Shown piece after piece: positions 1 through 11,209 of a stretch of 64,000 bases of DNA (within the stretch, counting starts at the first letter, position 1; each line of letters opens with the position of its first letter). Location: assembly GCF_040712315.1 (NCBI RefSeq), contig NC_134024.1, positions 2,007,158 through 2,071,157 on the forward strand. Direction: 5' to 3'. The stretch is from Castanea sativa. Taxonomy: Eukaryota > Streptophyta > Magnoliopsida > Fagales > Fagaceae. The notes below the pieces were generated by a model that made no database searches, was not told where the DNA came from, and saw only the letters and a program-made list of their open reading frames with translations. The position numbers were made by a program, and so were the translations under genes.

Positions 1-375
1 TTCCAAATAGTACTTTTGCAATTACACTTAGAAATTACACTTAGAGATAAAATAAAATAAAAATAAAAAATAGAAAGACAACAAGCAGTCACTGTTTCAG
101 CTTAATCTTCAGAGGGCCTTTGGGGTCTTGAGGAGATGGAAGCTGAACCGAGGACTCAACGGCAATTCCTTTGCCTTTGGGATCATCTATCAAAGTTATT
201 GGATTAACTTAATCACCCAACTCATCCTTTGAAGATTCCTGAAGGTCACTTGAGGGCTGTACGTCTTCAAATGCCTTTTCTTGTGCTGGATCAACTTGTT
301 TAACAGCATCTTCAGGAAGAGTTGAGTCTTCAGCCAAATCACCCCCTTATCCTCAGATGATCCCTGGGCAGCTTC

Positions 376-2709
376 TTAGGCAGCTTCAGGAATGGTAGAA
401 GCTCGAATTGCAGGAGGATAGTAGACACTTTCTGCTTTCCAAAGAGTGGAAGAGGCATCAACCCCAGCTTGGGAAAGTGCCTCATTCCACACTTGGAGGC
501 AGTAATGCCTACATACCTCGGGAACCTGAGCTTTGAAAGTTTCGGTGACCTCCTTCACACCTATGTCATAACCGTCTTGTTCGGCTTGGTCCCTTGAGAT
601 CTCTGCCTCTTCTTTTGCTTTCTCGGCCTTTTTCTTCTCCTCAAGGGCTTCCTCTTTGCCCTTAATGGCCTCCTCTTTGGCCATCTCAGACTCGTTTAGA
701 TCTTTCTTGAGATCCTCAATGAGCCTTCGTGCTGCTAAGAGGTTATCGTCGGCTTGACGGAGCATTAGGCGCTGATCCTCGGCCTGTTTAGTCGTTGTTT
801 TCAGATCAGCTTCTAAGCCTGCCTTATCACTCTCTGCCTTAGCCAACTTTGTTGAGACCTCCTGCAGTTTCTTCTTGTGAAGGTCCGAAATCTTTTGGGC
901 GGTTTCACGCCTGGATTCCTCGGCCCTCAGAGATTTGTAGGAGCTGATGGCAATCTCTTCTGCCCTATGGGCAGATTGAACGACCTACGAATGAAACATA
1001 TAAAACTTAGACATATATATATATGTAATAAAAATAATAGCCAAGGTTTTAGAGGAAAAAACTCACCATTGCAAGCTCCTTCTTCAAAGTCATAAAAACG
1101 GTGTGGTCCCTTTTCTTTCTAAGCTCAACCATGTCCTCGGGGAGTAACAGCGCCTGCTCCAATGCATCTGCGACGCATGCAGCTGTCCCTTCATCGGAGT
1201 TTCTGATGGACGCGTCCACGGTGATGGCCTCGTCGTCCATGGACATGTCAGGAAGCCATATAGGGGCGCGCACGGCCACCTGTTGTTCGGTTCTTCTTTC
1301 CGACCTAGTCTGCATGGTGCGGGCCTGCTTTCCACCCTTTTCCACCTCGGGCTCCTTGGAAAGAGAGCCCTTTCCTGCCTCCACCACTTCCTTCCCTTTC
1401 GGCTGATCCCTTTTTCTTTTAAGATCAGCTAGGTTGGTGCGTTGAGTTTGGGAGGATGGAGGAGGAGGAGGAAGCCTAGTTTCAGGGCCTTTGTCAGCAC
1501 CCTTTTCTTGAGTCCGAGGGCGCACCTCTTTAGGAGGTTCTTGGACTCTAGGGCCCTTGTCAACGCCCTCGAGGACATCTTTTAGGCTGGGCTTAATCTT
1601 ACGTTGAATGCCCATATTGTCAGGTTCTTGAGTAGTAGCCTTTGAGATTTGTGCAGAGGTGCCGAGGATAGGAGTTGAATCTTTAGGAGATTAGGGTTGA
1701 TTAAAAACCTCAAACTTGTCCTCGGAATCAGATACCTCAACTATTTCTTCTTCTTCTTCCTTTACGGTAGAGTGGGAAGACACAGCTTTACCAGAGATTG
1801 ATCGTGTGGAGAAAGGGACTGTGGGAATCCCAACTGGAACAAATTGTGGTGGTTGGATTGGTTGGGTAACCAAAGTGCCTTGAGGAATGGTAGTCCCCTC
1901 CGGTAGCAAGAAACCTTCAACTTCAACGCTAATCCGAGGAAGGCGAGGATCGTGGGCTTTGATCACGCATTTCGGCGCCTGAAAAGCTTTGGATATCGGA
2001 GTGTAGCCGAGGATCAGATGAGCCGCTCGGAGTTGGCCGTCAGTATGCACGAAAACCTCAGCTTGTAGGATCCTATCCAACCGTCCGAAATCAACAAGAT
2101 TAGGATGACGATCCGCGGCGTGTGGATCTGTAGAGTTATCCAAGTAAAAGTGGGTAAGAATAAGTAAAAAGACAAAGGATAATAGTATGTAAAAGAAACT
2201 TCACCTGGAGTCCCTTCCCTTGTCGGACAGGGGAGGCCGTCGTGCCAATTTCCTGATATGATCAGGAAGTCATTTTTTAGGCCCTTATTTGATTCAGGCA
2301 GACATTGAATTAGCCTAACTTCTGGGTATCTAGATTTTAGGTAATATTCATCTTTTTTGCTTAGGTAATGGAGGTTATAAACCCAGTTCACGTCGTGGTG
2401 TGTGAGCCCTAGGTTCATCTTCTCATTTAAGGCATCTATGGAACCTAGGATCCTAAAGACATTTGGGGCGCACTGGGTGGGAGCTAATCTAAAAGCCCTA
2501 AGATAATCCCTAGTTACAGTTCCCATGGGGATTTTCATTCCCCCTTCGATGAACGCAATCATCGGGATTACAACTTCCCCCGTTTTTCTTTTTGTATAAT
2601 ATTCTTCCTCGTTACAGTACCTAATAGATACATCCGAGGGGATTTTGTACTTAACCTTAAACTGCTCTATTTTTTCGTTTGAATCCACCAGGGACGCAAA
2701 TCTACCCAT
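376..2709 (-). pseudogene. Spliced antisense extra gene (aORF) of the Tat element, with an in-frame stop
   Basis: This gene runs opposite to the retrotransposon's own gag-pol. Three exons can be placed on the minus strand: 2709-2205 (ends CCAG, then GTGAAG), 2127-1067 (after TCTACAG; ends AATG, then GTGAGT) and 984-376 (after TTCGTAG). Exon 1 encodes a conserved globular region with blocks such as VIPMIAFIEGGM, LGSIDALNEKM and GNWHDG. Exon 2 is acidic, then basic and proline-rich. Exon 3 is a long charged coiled coil. The homologue at 26421-28959 has introns at the same two places. A TAA at about 1691-1693 interrupts exon 2 in the same frame, so this copy is probably dead. Exon 3 may once have continued toward about 100, since acidic sequence follows the stop. 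No function can be named. Antisense extra ORFs between integrase and 3' LTR are known in plant Tat elements. Confidence 0.75.
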
Positions 2710-3271
2710 CTTTGAAAAAAGGGGGTGTGAAGAAAACTAACAAAGAACTACGCCGAGGATGAAAGATACAGTGAAAAAGAGAAGATGGGAAGGAAAAGAA
2801 ACAAAAGAAACAAAAAGCTGATAAGGAGGGAAAAGAGTATTGAAGAACTTACTTTTAAAAAAGAAGAAAGCACGGTCACCTCGGACAGGGTACTTGATAG
2901 AAAGAGAGAGTACGGGGAGATGGAAAGTGTGGCAGGTACGTTATGAGGTTACTGTAGTGTGAAGAATTTTGAAGAAAATTAGTATTTATATGTCAAAAGG
3001 TGTTTTGAAGCGGGTGAATTCCCGCCTCAACACAGGAATCGCTCTCGACCGTTGGATATGTGTCACATCATTGAAACGTGGGAGACATAGAGGCGCCAAT
3101 AATTAATTCGGGGGCGTTTCGCATACCGAAGCATCGGGAACACGCGATGGGTAATTCAAAAGTTAATTCCGTCAGCAATATTGCCAGGATTCTGCAGGGT
3201 AAAAAGGTCTTTTAAGTCGAGATCCTATTTTCCTCCTAAGGTGAAAAAAATAAAGAATCTCGAGGGGCTAT

Positions 3272-4072
3272 TGTAGGGGTATTGGGCCCAGTAATTTATG
3301 AAGGATGGCCCAACGAAGTCTTTTGGGCTAGAAACCCAAATCCGAAAACATCAAAATGATCGTGGAGTATCTAAATGTCCAAATACGTCCGAGGAGTAGA
3401 TTTGTCCTCGGATTGTTAAGCCGAGGACATAGGAAGAGAAGTTTAGTGTCCCCGGGTTAGGTTATAAAGAGTCCTACGACTATGGGAATACACAGTACAC
3501 GTGGAGGACAATAGAAAGAGCGGTGGAATGTCTAAAGTAAAGCTGCTACCACCGCCCATACATTAAAAGCTCTGTAATTGATACGCTGATTGTATAGATG
3601 GAAGGATGGGACCTGAGCATAGAGCTTGGAACTTGGTCCCTAATCCCAGCGGGCTTTAGGGAAGAATGGATGGGACAAGTATCCGAAATCAGGATTGCAA
3701 CCATAAAGTGGAAGATGATGAAGAGAAGGAAAGGAGTATAAATAGAAGGGGAGACATACGAAGAAGGGAGAGGCTTTTTTTAGGAAGAAAAAGAGCCAAT
3801 AGTAGATGATAATCAATATTTGTATCCAAACTCAAAGAAATACTATTATAAACTATCCTCGGATTTCGTCCGAGGAGGAATTCTCAGTCTGACTTTTACA
3901 AATAACTCTTTAATTTGTCCCATTGGGCCCAAAGCCCGTCTTTTCCCTGATTGTCTAAACCATCCTTGAAATCTAGATTACAAACCCATCCTCTACAAAT
4001 TTATTGTAAAGAAAGGCCTTTCAAGCCCATCTCCCTCCAGTCATAGTTTGGAATTTGAATTGTGTCCTTACA
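3272..4072 (+). repeat. 3' LTR of the left Tat element
   Basis: The LTR starts TGTAGGGGTATTGGGCCC just after a purine-rich tract and ends CCTTACA, giving TG...CA ends and a length of 801 bp. It carries several copies of a CCGAGGA/TCCTCGG motif (about 3390, 3406, 3421, 3856, 3867), also frequent in the other Tat element. Beyond 4072 the sequence aligns to the flank of the intact CNL gene, which supports the right border. Confidence 0.8.
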
Positions 4073-4410
4073 GATGATATTTTAATAATTGAAATGTTTT
4101 GTTTACAAAAAAATATGTTGCAAGTTTCTTTTTTCTTCTTTAAATGAAAATGTTGCCCGTGACAAATAGAAATATTTCTCACTGTTTAATTTAGATAAAT
4201 ACAATGATCATTGTTTAATTTAAATAAATACAAAAATCATTGTATCTACACCACTTATCCCCAAAAACAAAATCATTCTTCAACTTAACTGACATACTGG
4301 TACACTTTTTGAGAATTAGAATACTTTCATGCACTATGTTTCTCACTTCTATTCTTTCTTTTTCTTTTTTTGTGCAGGTCTCCTAGGACCGACAAGCAAC
4401 AAGTCAAAGC

Positions 4411-4443
4411 ATGGCATTCTCTTTCTCTTTGGATGTGATATAA
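4411..4443 (+). other. Upstream ORF of ten codons before CNL copy 1
   Basis: A short ORF (MAFSFSLDVI, stop TAA) lies 22 nt before the main ATG at 4466. The same ORF with the same spacing precedes the intact CNL gene at 46539-46571. It lies after a probable intron acceptor (TTTTTGTGCAG, ending at 4377). Confidence 0.5.
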
Positions 4444-4465
4444 TTGGAAGAAAGGGAGCCTAAAA

Positions 4466-7169
4466 ATGGATCAGGCTATAGTGAAACTCTTGACTGAAAA
4501 TATCATTTCAATCCTTTCAAATGAAGCGTCTTTGTTATGGGGGGCTCGTGATGCAATTGAGAATATCAAAGATGAGTTGATAAGCATGCGATCGTTCTTA
4601 GCAGATGCTGATAGGAAGGGAGTAGGGAGTGAAGGCGAGAGAACTTGGGTGGCAAATGTGAGAGACATGGCGTATGATGTTGAAGACATTATTGACAACT
4701 TCATGTATCACATGAATCGCCAACGAATTGGGGGTCGATCTTCCTGGATCCTTCACCACACCATTTACTTTCCAAGAAATCTCTGGATGAGGCATCAAAC
4801 AGCCACCAAGATACAAAAAATTAATGGGAAAATCAAGGGCACCATACCAGAGAGAAACCAAAGATATGGTATTGATCGTATAGAAGGAACTAGTTCTAAA
4901 GATAATCAGAAATGGGTGGTGCGTCATGCTGAATCATCTCTTTTTTTTAAAGAAGACGAACTTGTAGGGATTGAAAAGAAAAGGCAATTGATAATGGATT
5001 GGTTGATAAATGGAGAACCACATCTGACTGTCATTTCGATAGTTGGGATGGGAGGTTCGAGCAAGACCACACTAGCCGCCAACATCTACAACAATGAAGA
5101 TGTAAAGAAACATTTTGATTGTTGTGCATGGATCAAAATTTCCCAAGCATATTAATTATAAGACATATTGATTAGCTTTATTAATTAATTCCACGAGTCA
5201 AGGAAGGAAACAAATCCAATGAGACTTGAATTCCATGAACTACGGTCGTTAGTAAAAACACCGGTGCAGTATTTAGAGCCACAAAGGTATCTACTTGTCC
5301 TAGATGAGGTTTGGGGCACAAACCTCTTAGATGAAATAAAGGTAGCACTTCGAGATAGTTGTTTTGGGAGTAGAATCATCCTTACAACTCGAAAAGAAGA
5401 TGATGTAGCTTGCCATCAAATGGGAGGTAAACATCACATTCATAAAATGGAATTGTTGCTAATGGAAGAGGCTTGGGAACTCTTTTGCAAGAAAGCATTC
5501 TCAAGCGGTCCTAATGGAAGTTGTCCACCGGAGCTTAAATCTTTTGCTCGGGAACTTGTGGGAAAATGTGATGGCCTACCTCTAGCAATTGCGGCTTTGG
5601 GCGGTCTTATGTACTCCAAGAATATGTACGAGTGGAACGAAATTTACAACAGCTTGAATTGGAGTCTAAGTAAAAATCCTAAGCTAGAAGCGGTGAAGAG
5701 CATTTTGTTGCTTAGTTTCAACGATTTACCATATCGGTTGAAGCATTGTTTCCTATATTGCTCTCTTTTCCCGAGAAGATCATGAGATTCGAAGAAAGAG
5801 GCTCATAAAGCTATGGATGGCGAAGGATTTGTAGAACAAGATAAAAGGTCCATGCCGAGAGGAAGTAGCGAGAGAGAGCTATCTATTAGAACTCATTTTT
5901 CGAAGCATGCTTCAAGTTGTAGAAAGGAATGAAATTGGAAGGCCAAAGAGATGTAAAATGCATGATATTCTGCGGGAGCTTGCTCTATCAATATCAGAGA
6001 GAGAGAAGATTGGTGTTGTACATGTTGGAAGAGAAGAAATGACAGATTGCGAAGCACGCCGCATTTCAATTCACAAAACCGATGGAGAAGTCAAATCATT
6101 TACGGGTATGTCAAAGCTCCGTTCTTTTCTTGTTTTTAACAAGTCGTTGAAAACATTGCCTTCAAGAAGTAAAATGTTAAGGGTTCTAGATTTGGAGGAT
6201 GCTCCCATTGATGAATTGCCTGATGAAGTATTCAAATTATTCAACTTAAGATATTTGAATTTAAGGGGAACTTTACTTAAGAAACTCCCAAATTCCATAG
6301 GGAGGCTCCATAATCTTCAAACCTTGGACATCACGGACACACAAATAAAGGCCCTTCCTCATGGAATTGGAGAGTTGCAAAGCTTGAGACATCTAATTCT
6401 ACACCAATTCACTGAAAATTTGAATGATTTCAAATTTGTTATTGGGCCGCGAACACCATCAAATATCTGTAGATTAAAAAATTTGCAAGTTATGACATAT
6501 TTAGAAATAAAAGGTGACTTGTTGAAACAGATTCGGAGCATGACTCAGCTTACCATGATCGGTCTTACAAATGTGAAAGCAGCAGATGAGATGGACTTAT
6601 GTGATTCAATTCATAACATGAAGCTTATGCGCTTCTTGTGTGTCATGGTTACAAATGCGGAGGAAACCCTCCGTATGGATGCACTTTTATCTCCTCCTAC
6701 CAACCTTCAAAAGCTTGTTCTGGCTGGAAAACTAGAAAAGGTGCCACTGTGGTTTCATTCACTTCAAAGCCTCACATATTTGTCTCTGCGTTGGTCGAGA
6801 CTGGAAGAAGATTTGCTCCCTCACATCGCTGCTTTGCCCCATTTGGGAAGTCTTGCGCTTACTAATGCCTATGTTGGAAAACAGCTATGTTTCAGTACAG
6901 GCTTTCTTCAGCTAACAAGTTTAAGAATTTGTAATTTCCCTCAATTGAATGAGATAATAATAGAAAAGGGGGTGATGCCCAATCTGAAATCCCTAGATAT
7001 TATCAGTTGTATGCAGTTAAACACAGTGCCCAAGGGCATTGAATACCTTCAAAATCTCCAAGAACTGCTTTTGAAATCTGTCTTAATGGAACTTCAAAAT
7101 CGCATTAAAGGAGAAGGAAGTGTGGATTTTCCAAAGGTGCAGCACATCCCAAATATCTACATCTATTAG
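4466..7169 (+). pseudogene. CC-NB-LRR resistance gene, pseudogene (copy 1)
   Basis: This is a near full-length relative of the intact RPM1-like CNL gene at 46594-49284. The Rx-type coiled-coil region with its EDVID-like motif (YDVEDIID) is intact. The P-loop reads GMGGSSKTT, so the second glycine is lost. In-frame stops occur at 5153, 5159 and 5186. A +1 and a -1 indel near 5219-5250 cancel each other, and the frame resumes through kinase 2 (LVLDEVW, normally DDVW), GSRIILTTR and GLPLA. A 1-bp insertion near 5772 breaks RNBS-D, and several indels follow to about 5906. The MHD region (CKMHDILREL) and the LRR region (5907-7169) then read open to a TAG. The damage falls in the NB-ARC switch, so no functional NLR is expected. 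The LRR part could still give a truncated product. Confidence 0.9.
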
Positions 7170-7713
7170 TAATCCGAAATTTTTAATGAAGGTAGCTTCT
7201 CATGTCTATCTGTTATATTATATTATTAATTCACTTTGAAATGGAACTAATGTTTTCCGACATGAAAAATAAGTAATCTTTTCTAATGATTGATTTTACT
7301 TTACCGTATCTCTGTTTTTTTTTTCCCTGGGGTACCATAGAATCAGGCTCACTAATGCTTTCTACTGCTTGATTGCTTGTAGTTTGTTTTAGCTACCATC
7401 TTGGCATAAGCACATCAAGTTCCTCAAAACAGATAGAATTAGTTTCTGGGGTCTGACTCTTAATGCTATGTGGGTATGTAAAGCCTACCATATGTTTGAG
7501 GAAAGTCCTCTGTGGACGTTGTGTGATTGGAAGATACAAATGGTGACTTATGTAACCCCAAGACTTTCTCTGGATTTTTCATTACGTCTTTCATGCATAT
7601 GATTTTCAATTGTACGTACAAAGGTTTCTTAGACATGGTTTGGAAATGATGTCTTATTTGTGATTTGGAACATGTATTGGTCTGTTTTAATAAGCTACAT
7701 ATTTGCTCCATTT

Positions 7714-7783
<70 letters not shown>

Positions 7784-8745
7784 TTCTGTGTTTCAAACTT
7801 CCAAATGCTTACTTTGCTTCTTGTATAATTTGAGAACTAGTCATCATGGACAACTTTGATTAATAATAGCTTGGTACATGCTTATTGTGTCTTTTTGTTG
7901 ATTCCCTTGTACATGCTTCTATCCATTTGAGAAGCAACATGTAAGTTCGAAATAAATTTCTCGACTTTATACATGGTGTCCCTCATACTTTCCTCACGTA
8001 GTATTCCCCTCCCAACCCTGAGACATGGTTGTTTTTACTTTTTAGGAGATTGTGTAGGGGGGACTACTGGGCTAGTGCCTTGTTTATGGGTAGACGCTCT
8101 TAGTCATACTTTCTTTTTGCATCATCTCTTAATCTTAGTACCCTGTAGATGTACAAACTACTAGACGGTAGATGAGCAATCCCCTTCCAGTTTTGTATCA
8201 AGTTGAGGAAAAAATAAAAAGGTTCCCACTTTCTGTTTTAGCTTTACACCGTATGCTCTTTAGTTTCCTATTCCTGTATATATATAGAGATGTGATTAAG
8301 GCTTATTTTATTTTTTTGATTAGTATAATTATAGTTTAATTGTTTTCCCTTTGTTAATGCATCTTTGACCATTAACCTATGGTTCTTGAGTCCTCATTAA
8401 AAATCTTTGACGTACATATAAATTCTTAATGAGATTTCCCTTTTTTTCCTCTTTTTTTTTTTTTTTTTTTTTTTTTCCAATTCTTCTTTTGGGTAGCAAA
8501 TATGTTGTTTTAGACTGTATTTTTATTACATTCCTCATTGTTAGGTTGTCTGTTCATGAAGAGAAATTAGTGCTCAAAGTCATAATATCAAAGTAATACA
8601 TGTTGGAACAATTTTGTTTCAGTGTTCTAATACGTGATCAGAACTGCAACTTGATACTTTTGTGTTACTTAAGTTAGCAATATCTATTTGAATTTGTAAT
8701 CGTACTCTTAGTCATGACTCAAGTTATTATTTTGTTATTCAGTGT
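7170..8745. other. Downstream duplicated block of CNL copy 1
   Basis: No coding gene is seen. This stretch aligns by eye to the downstream flanks of copy 2 (16885-18734) and of the intact gene (49285-50733), with shared phrases such as AGCTACCATCTTGGCATAAG. It therefore belongs to the duplicated unit. It may hold 3' UTR sequence. Confidence 0.7.
7717..7780. repeat. (TA)n microsatellite
   Basis: About 32 uninterrupted TA repeats. The downstream blocks of the paralogous copies lack an array of this length, so it expanded after duplication. Confidence 0.95.
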
Positions 8746-9600
8746 TGCCTTCACACATACTAATATATGTAATAGCCACTTTTTGTCAGATGCATCTCTT
8801 TCTCTTTTGGTAATCATCTTGATAGTAAGAAGTAAGATGTCTCTTCTCTTTGCTTACAAATATGCTTTCCTTCTTGTTTTCCTTGAAATATATGTGTGGT
8901 TATTTTTGTTTAAACATTACAAATAAACTGTCTTATGCTGCTGTGCAGTGTGGGTGTAGAAAGTTCATAGGCTCCTTTTCTTTCTGTTCAGAAAGCATAT
9001 CCAATTGCATACTTGATGAGAAGATGCTATGGAGGCTATATAAAGGGAATTTGCATGCAGCTTGTTCCAAATCTGGTGAAGATCGATGTACGATTCAATC
9101 AATTGTGTCAGCTGAGTTCTTTGTAATTCCGAGCAAGTAGATTGGGAAATTTCCCTCCACATTGAGTACTTAATTCACCGTGGTAAGAAAAAGCTGGGTC
9201 AGCTCAGGAGCCCTGATACAATTGGGTGGTTGTCATTAAAAGTCAGTGTCTCTAAAACCATAAATCCTAGGCCTTGAGCTAAGACATTTATTTGATTCCT
9301 ATTCTTTTTTGAAGCTGAAATTTGTTTCTTTCATTAGTTAAATCTCTTGTCCCAAATTCTTAGTATTTGTAAATTAAGAAATGGTACACTGCTTTAACTG
9401 TTGCAAATCTTTTTAACTAATGATTTCTCGATGAAGAACTCTTATATGGTTCCCTGTTTTGCAATGGTAAATATTGCCACTTATTCCCTGTTCGTGCTCT
9501 TCAACATATGCTTACTTCAAGCTTAGATGTCCAATGCTTTTCCTTTGTGTTGTTTATGACATGATGAATAATTTTCCATTCAGCCTCTTTTTTTCTTCTC
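8746..9600. other. Intergenic, no recognised gene
   Basis: Mostly AT-rich sequence. A possible terminal exon lies at 8948-9140: an acceptor-like TGTGCAG is followed by an open frame ending in SAEFFVIPSK and a stop. It resembles nothing I recognise and might be an untranslated exon. A pure T tract at about 8453-8477 lies just before this block. Confidence 0.4.
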
Positions 9601-9612
9601 TCTTTTTAAGGC

Positions 9613-9915
9613 TGAAATATATTGTTGGTCTCCAGAAATTATCATGAGCGATTTTAGTACCTAAAGTTTAAAGTACTTGTTTTTACTTTTTAGTCCCTTG
9701 GATGCCATGTGACCACTAGAAACTAACAAGTCATCTCTCCATAGGGACTAAATGTGACCACTTTAACTTTGTTAGGAACTAAAATAGATCACTTAAAGTT
9801 TTTGAAGGACTTAAAAACTATCACTTAAGTTTATTAGCGACTAATAGTTATCACAACTTTAGGGACTAAAATGACCCATGAGTTAAAGTTTAGAGACCAA
9901 CAATTTATTTTGGTC
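9613..9915. mobile_element. Short inverted-repeat element (MITE or small MULE)
   Basis: The left end (ATATTGTTGGTCTC then CTAAAGTTTAAAG) is inverted at the right end (CTTTAACTCAT...GAGACCAACAATTTATTT), giving terminal inverted repeats of roughly 60 bp around about 180 bp. The core repeats a phrase like GGGACTAAAATGACC. Target duplication is unclear because both flanks are T-rich. Confidence 0.55.
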
Positions 9916-10104
9916 AATTTTTTAAAATAATAATAATAATAACAATAAAAGGAAATAAAATGTTTCTCTCAAGAAATATCATTTTGTACAATCAGAAAGA
10001 AAAATGAGGGACTCTCCTCCAACTACGTCCTTGCCTCTTCGATCTCTTTTGCAACATTAACTAAAGACTGGGCATCAACAAAAAAAAAAATACAAGAAAG
10101 TTTA

Positions 10105-10244
10105 GGCCCTATTTGGTACATGATCTTAAACCCATGATTTCATTTTTTAAACAACATTACACATATTTCCACACACTTTTGTACCCACACCTATTTTCAA
10201 AAAAAACTAAAAACTGTTGTTTAAACACATGTTCGTACATACCC
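10105..10244. mobile_element. Tourist-like (PIF/Harbinger) MITE
   Basis: A 140-bp element flanked by TTA on both sides (10102-10104 and 10245-10247). The ends are imperfect inverted repeats (GGCCCTATTTGGTA and the reverse complement of GTTCGTACATACCC). The interior (TTTCATTTTTTAAACAAC) matches the element at 38439-38566, so they are one family. Confidence 0.7.
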
Positions 10245-11209
10245 TTAAATTCTCAAATAACTTCAAAACAATGTCAATGTAAAAAAATTAATATAAATAT
10301 TTTGCAAATTTTGCGACACATCAAAAGTGCGGCCACCCAGTGGGACATCTTATAGAAGATGTTCTTAGCTTACAGTGCTTTTTACCAACTTTTTTTTTTT
10401 TGACGTTTTTTTTTACTAACTGCAATACATGATTGTGTCCTGAAGTATTTAACAAATCTGCATTCTAATCCTTAATAGAATGATCACTACATTCTAATCC
10501 TCACGTGACCTTCCATCTGAAATCTTAATTTTATGAATAAAAAAATGGATGAATTTCAAGCAAATACCGCGGTGTCTTCCATCTCAAATGCTTAAATGGG
10601 CATTAGAGTGAGTGGTTTATTTCTTTTGGACAAGTAAAAAGTACCAAGTAATTTGGAGTATAGTCATGTAACATTGCTGCATAATCTGATTAAACAGATT
10701 CAAAAAATCAATCATCCAGTCCAAGTGATCAATCCCAAGTCATATTTGAAAAAGCCAAGATCCAATGTCCAATGACAATTACTCACCGATGCCTCCAAAA
10801 AAGAAAATATAGGAGATTATTGCTAAATGCCGTCTCAACGTAGACCGTGACAGCTTTCTCAATATAATAAGATGATGGCTATACAAATGTGCAGTAATAA
10901 TCCAAAACAATTAATGTCTCAGCAATAATTAAAAATAAAAAAGCAGACAAATTGTGAAGGTGCAAGCAAAATTCATAGATCGAGGGGTGGAGATAGATTC
11001 TTATGTCAGGGGAAGACAACAACCCATTTGAAAATGAAATAATGCCGTCCGCTAATGGATACTATGATTTCACCTATACAATGGATACTATATCGTCCAT
11101 TGAATGGACCGTCCGCTAATGGATACTATATCATTCAAACGACTAACGTAGTGATAAAGCTAGCAATCACCTTTTCTGTTTTTCACTAGTACCCCCCCCC
11201 AAAAAATAA

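Larger units (their letters stand above)
1..4072 (+). mobile_element. 3' part of a Ty3/gypsy Tat-lineage LTR retrotransposon
   Basis: The window opens inside an LTR retrotransposon whose gag-pol would lie on the plus strand to the left of base 1. Seen here are an antisense extra gene (376-2709, minus), a non-coding 3' stretch (2710-3271) and the 3' LTR (3272-4072). The polypurine tract before the LTR (about 3258-3271, GAGGGGCTAT then TG) matches the one in the complete element at 25162-36537, and the antisense genes are homologous, so both belong to the same Tat-type group. The right boundary is fixed by alignment with the upstream flank of the intact CNL gene: sequence after 4072 (GATGATATTTTAAT) matches about 46201-46214, which has no element. 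The expected 5-bp duplication (GATGA, 4073-4077) cannot be checked because the left end is outside the window. Confidence 0.88.

Noticed and set aside
877..1406. Plus-strand ORFs opposite the left antisense gene
   Set aside because: They mirror the coding minus strand and cross its intron sites.
8850..9140. A 96-codon ORF with a possible splice acceptor
   Set aside because: No family is recognised and no partner exon is found; kept only as a remark.
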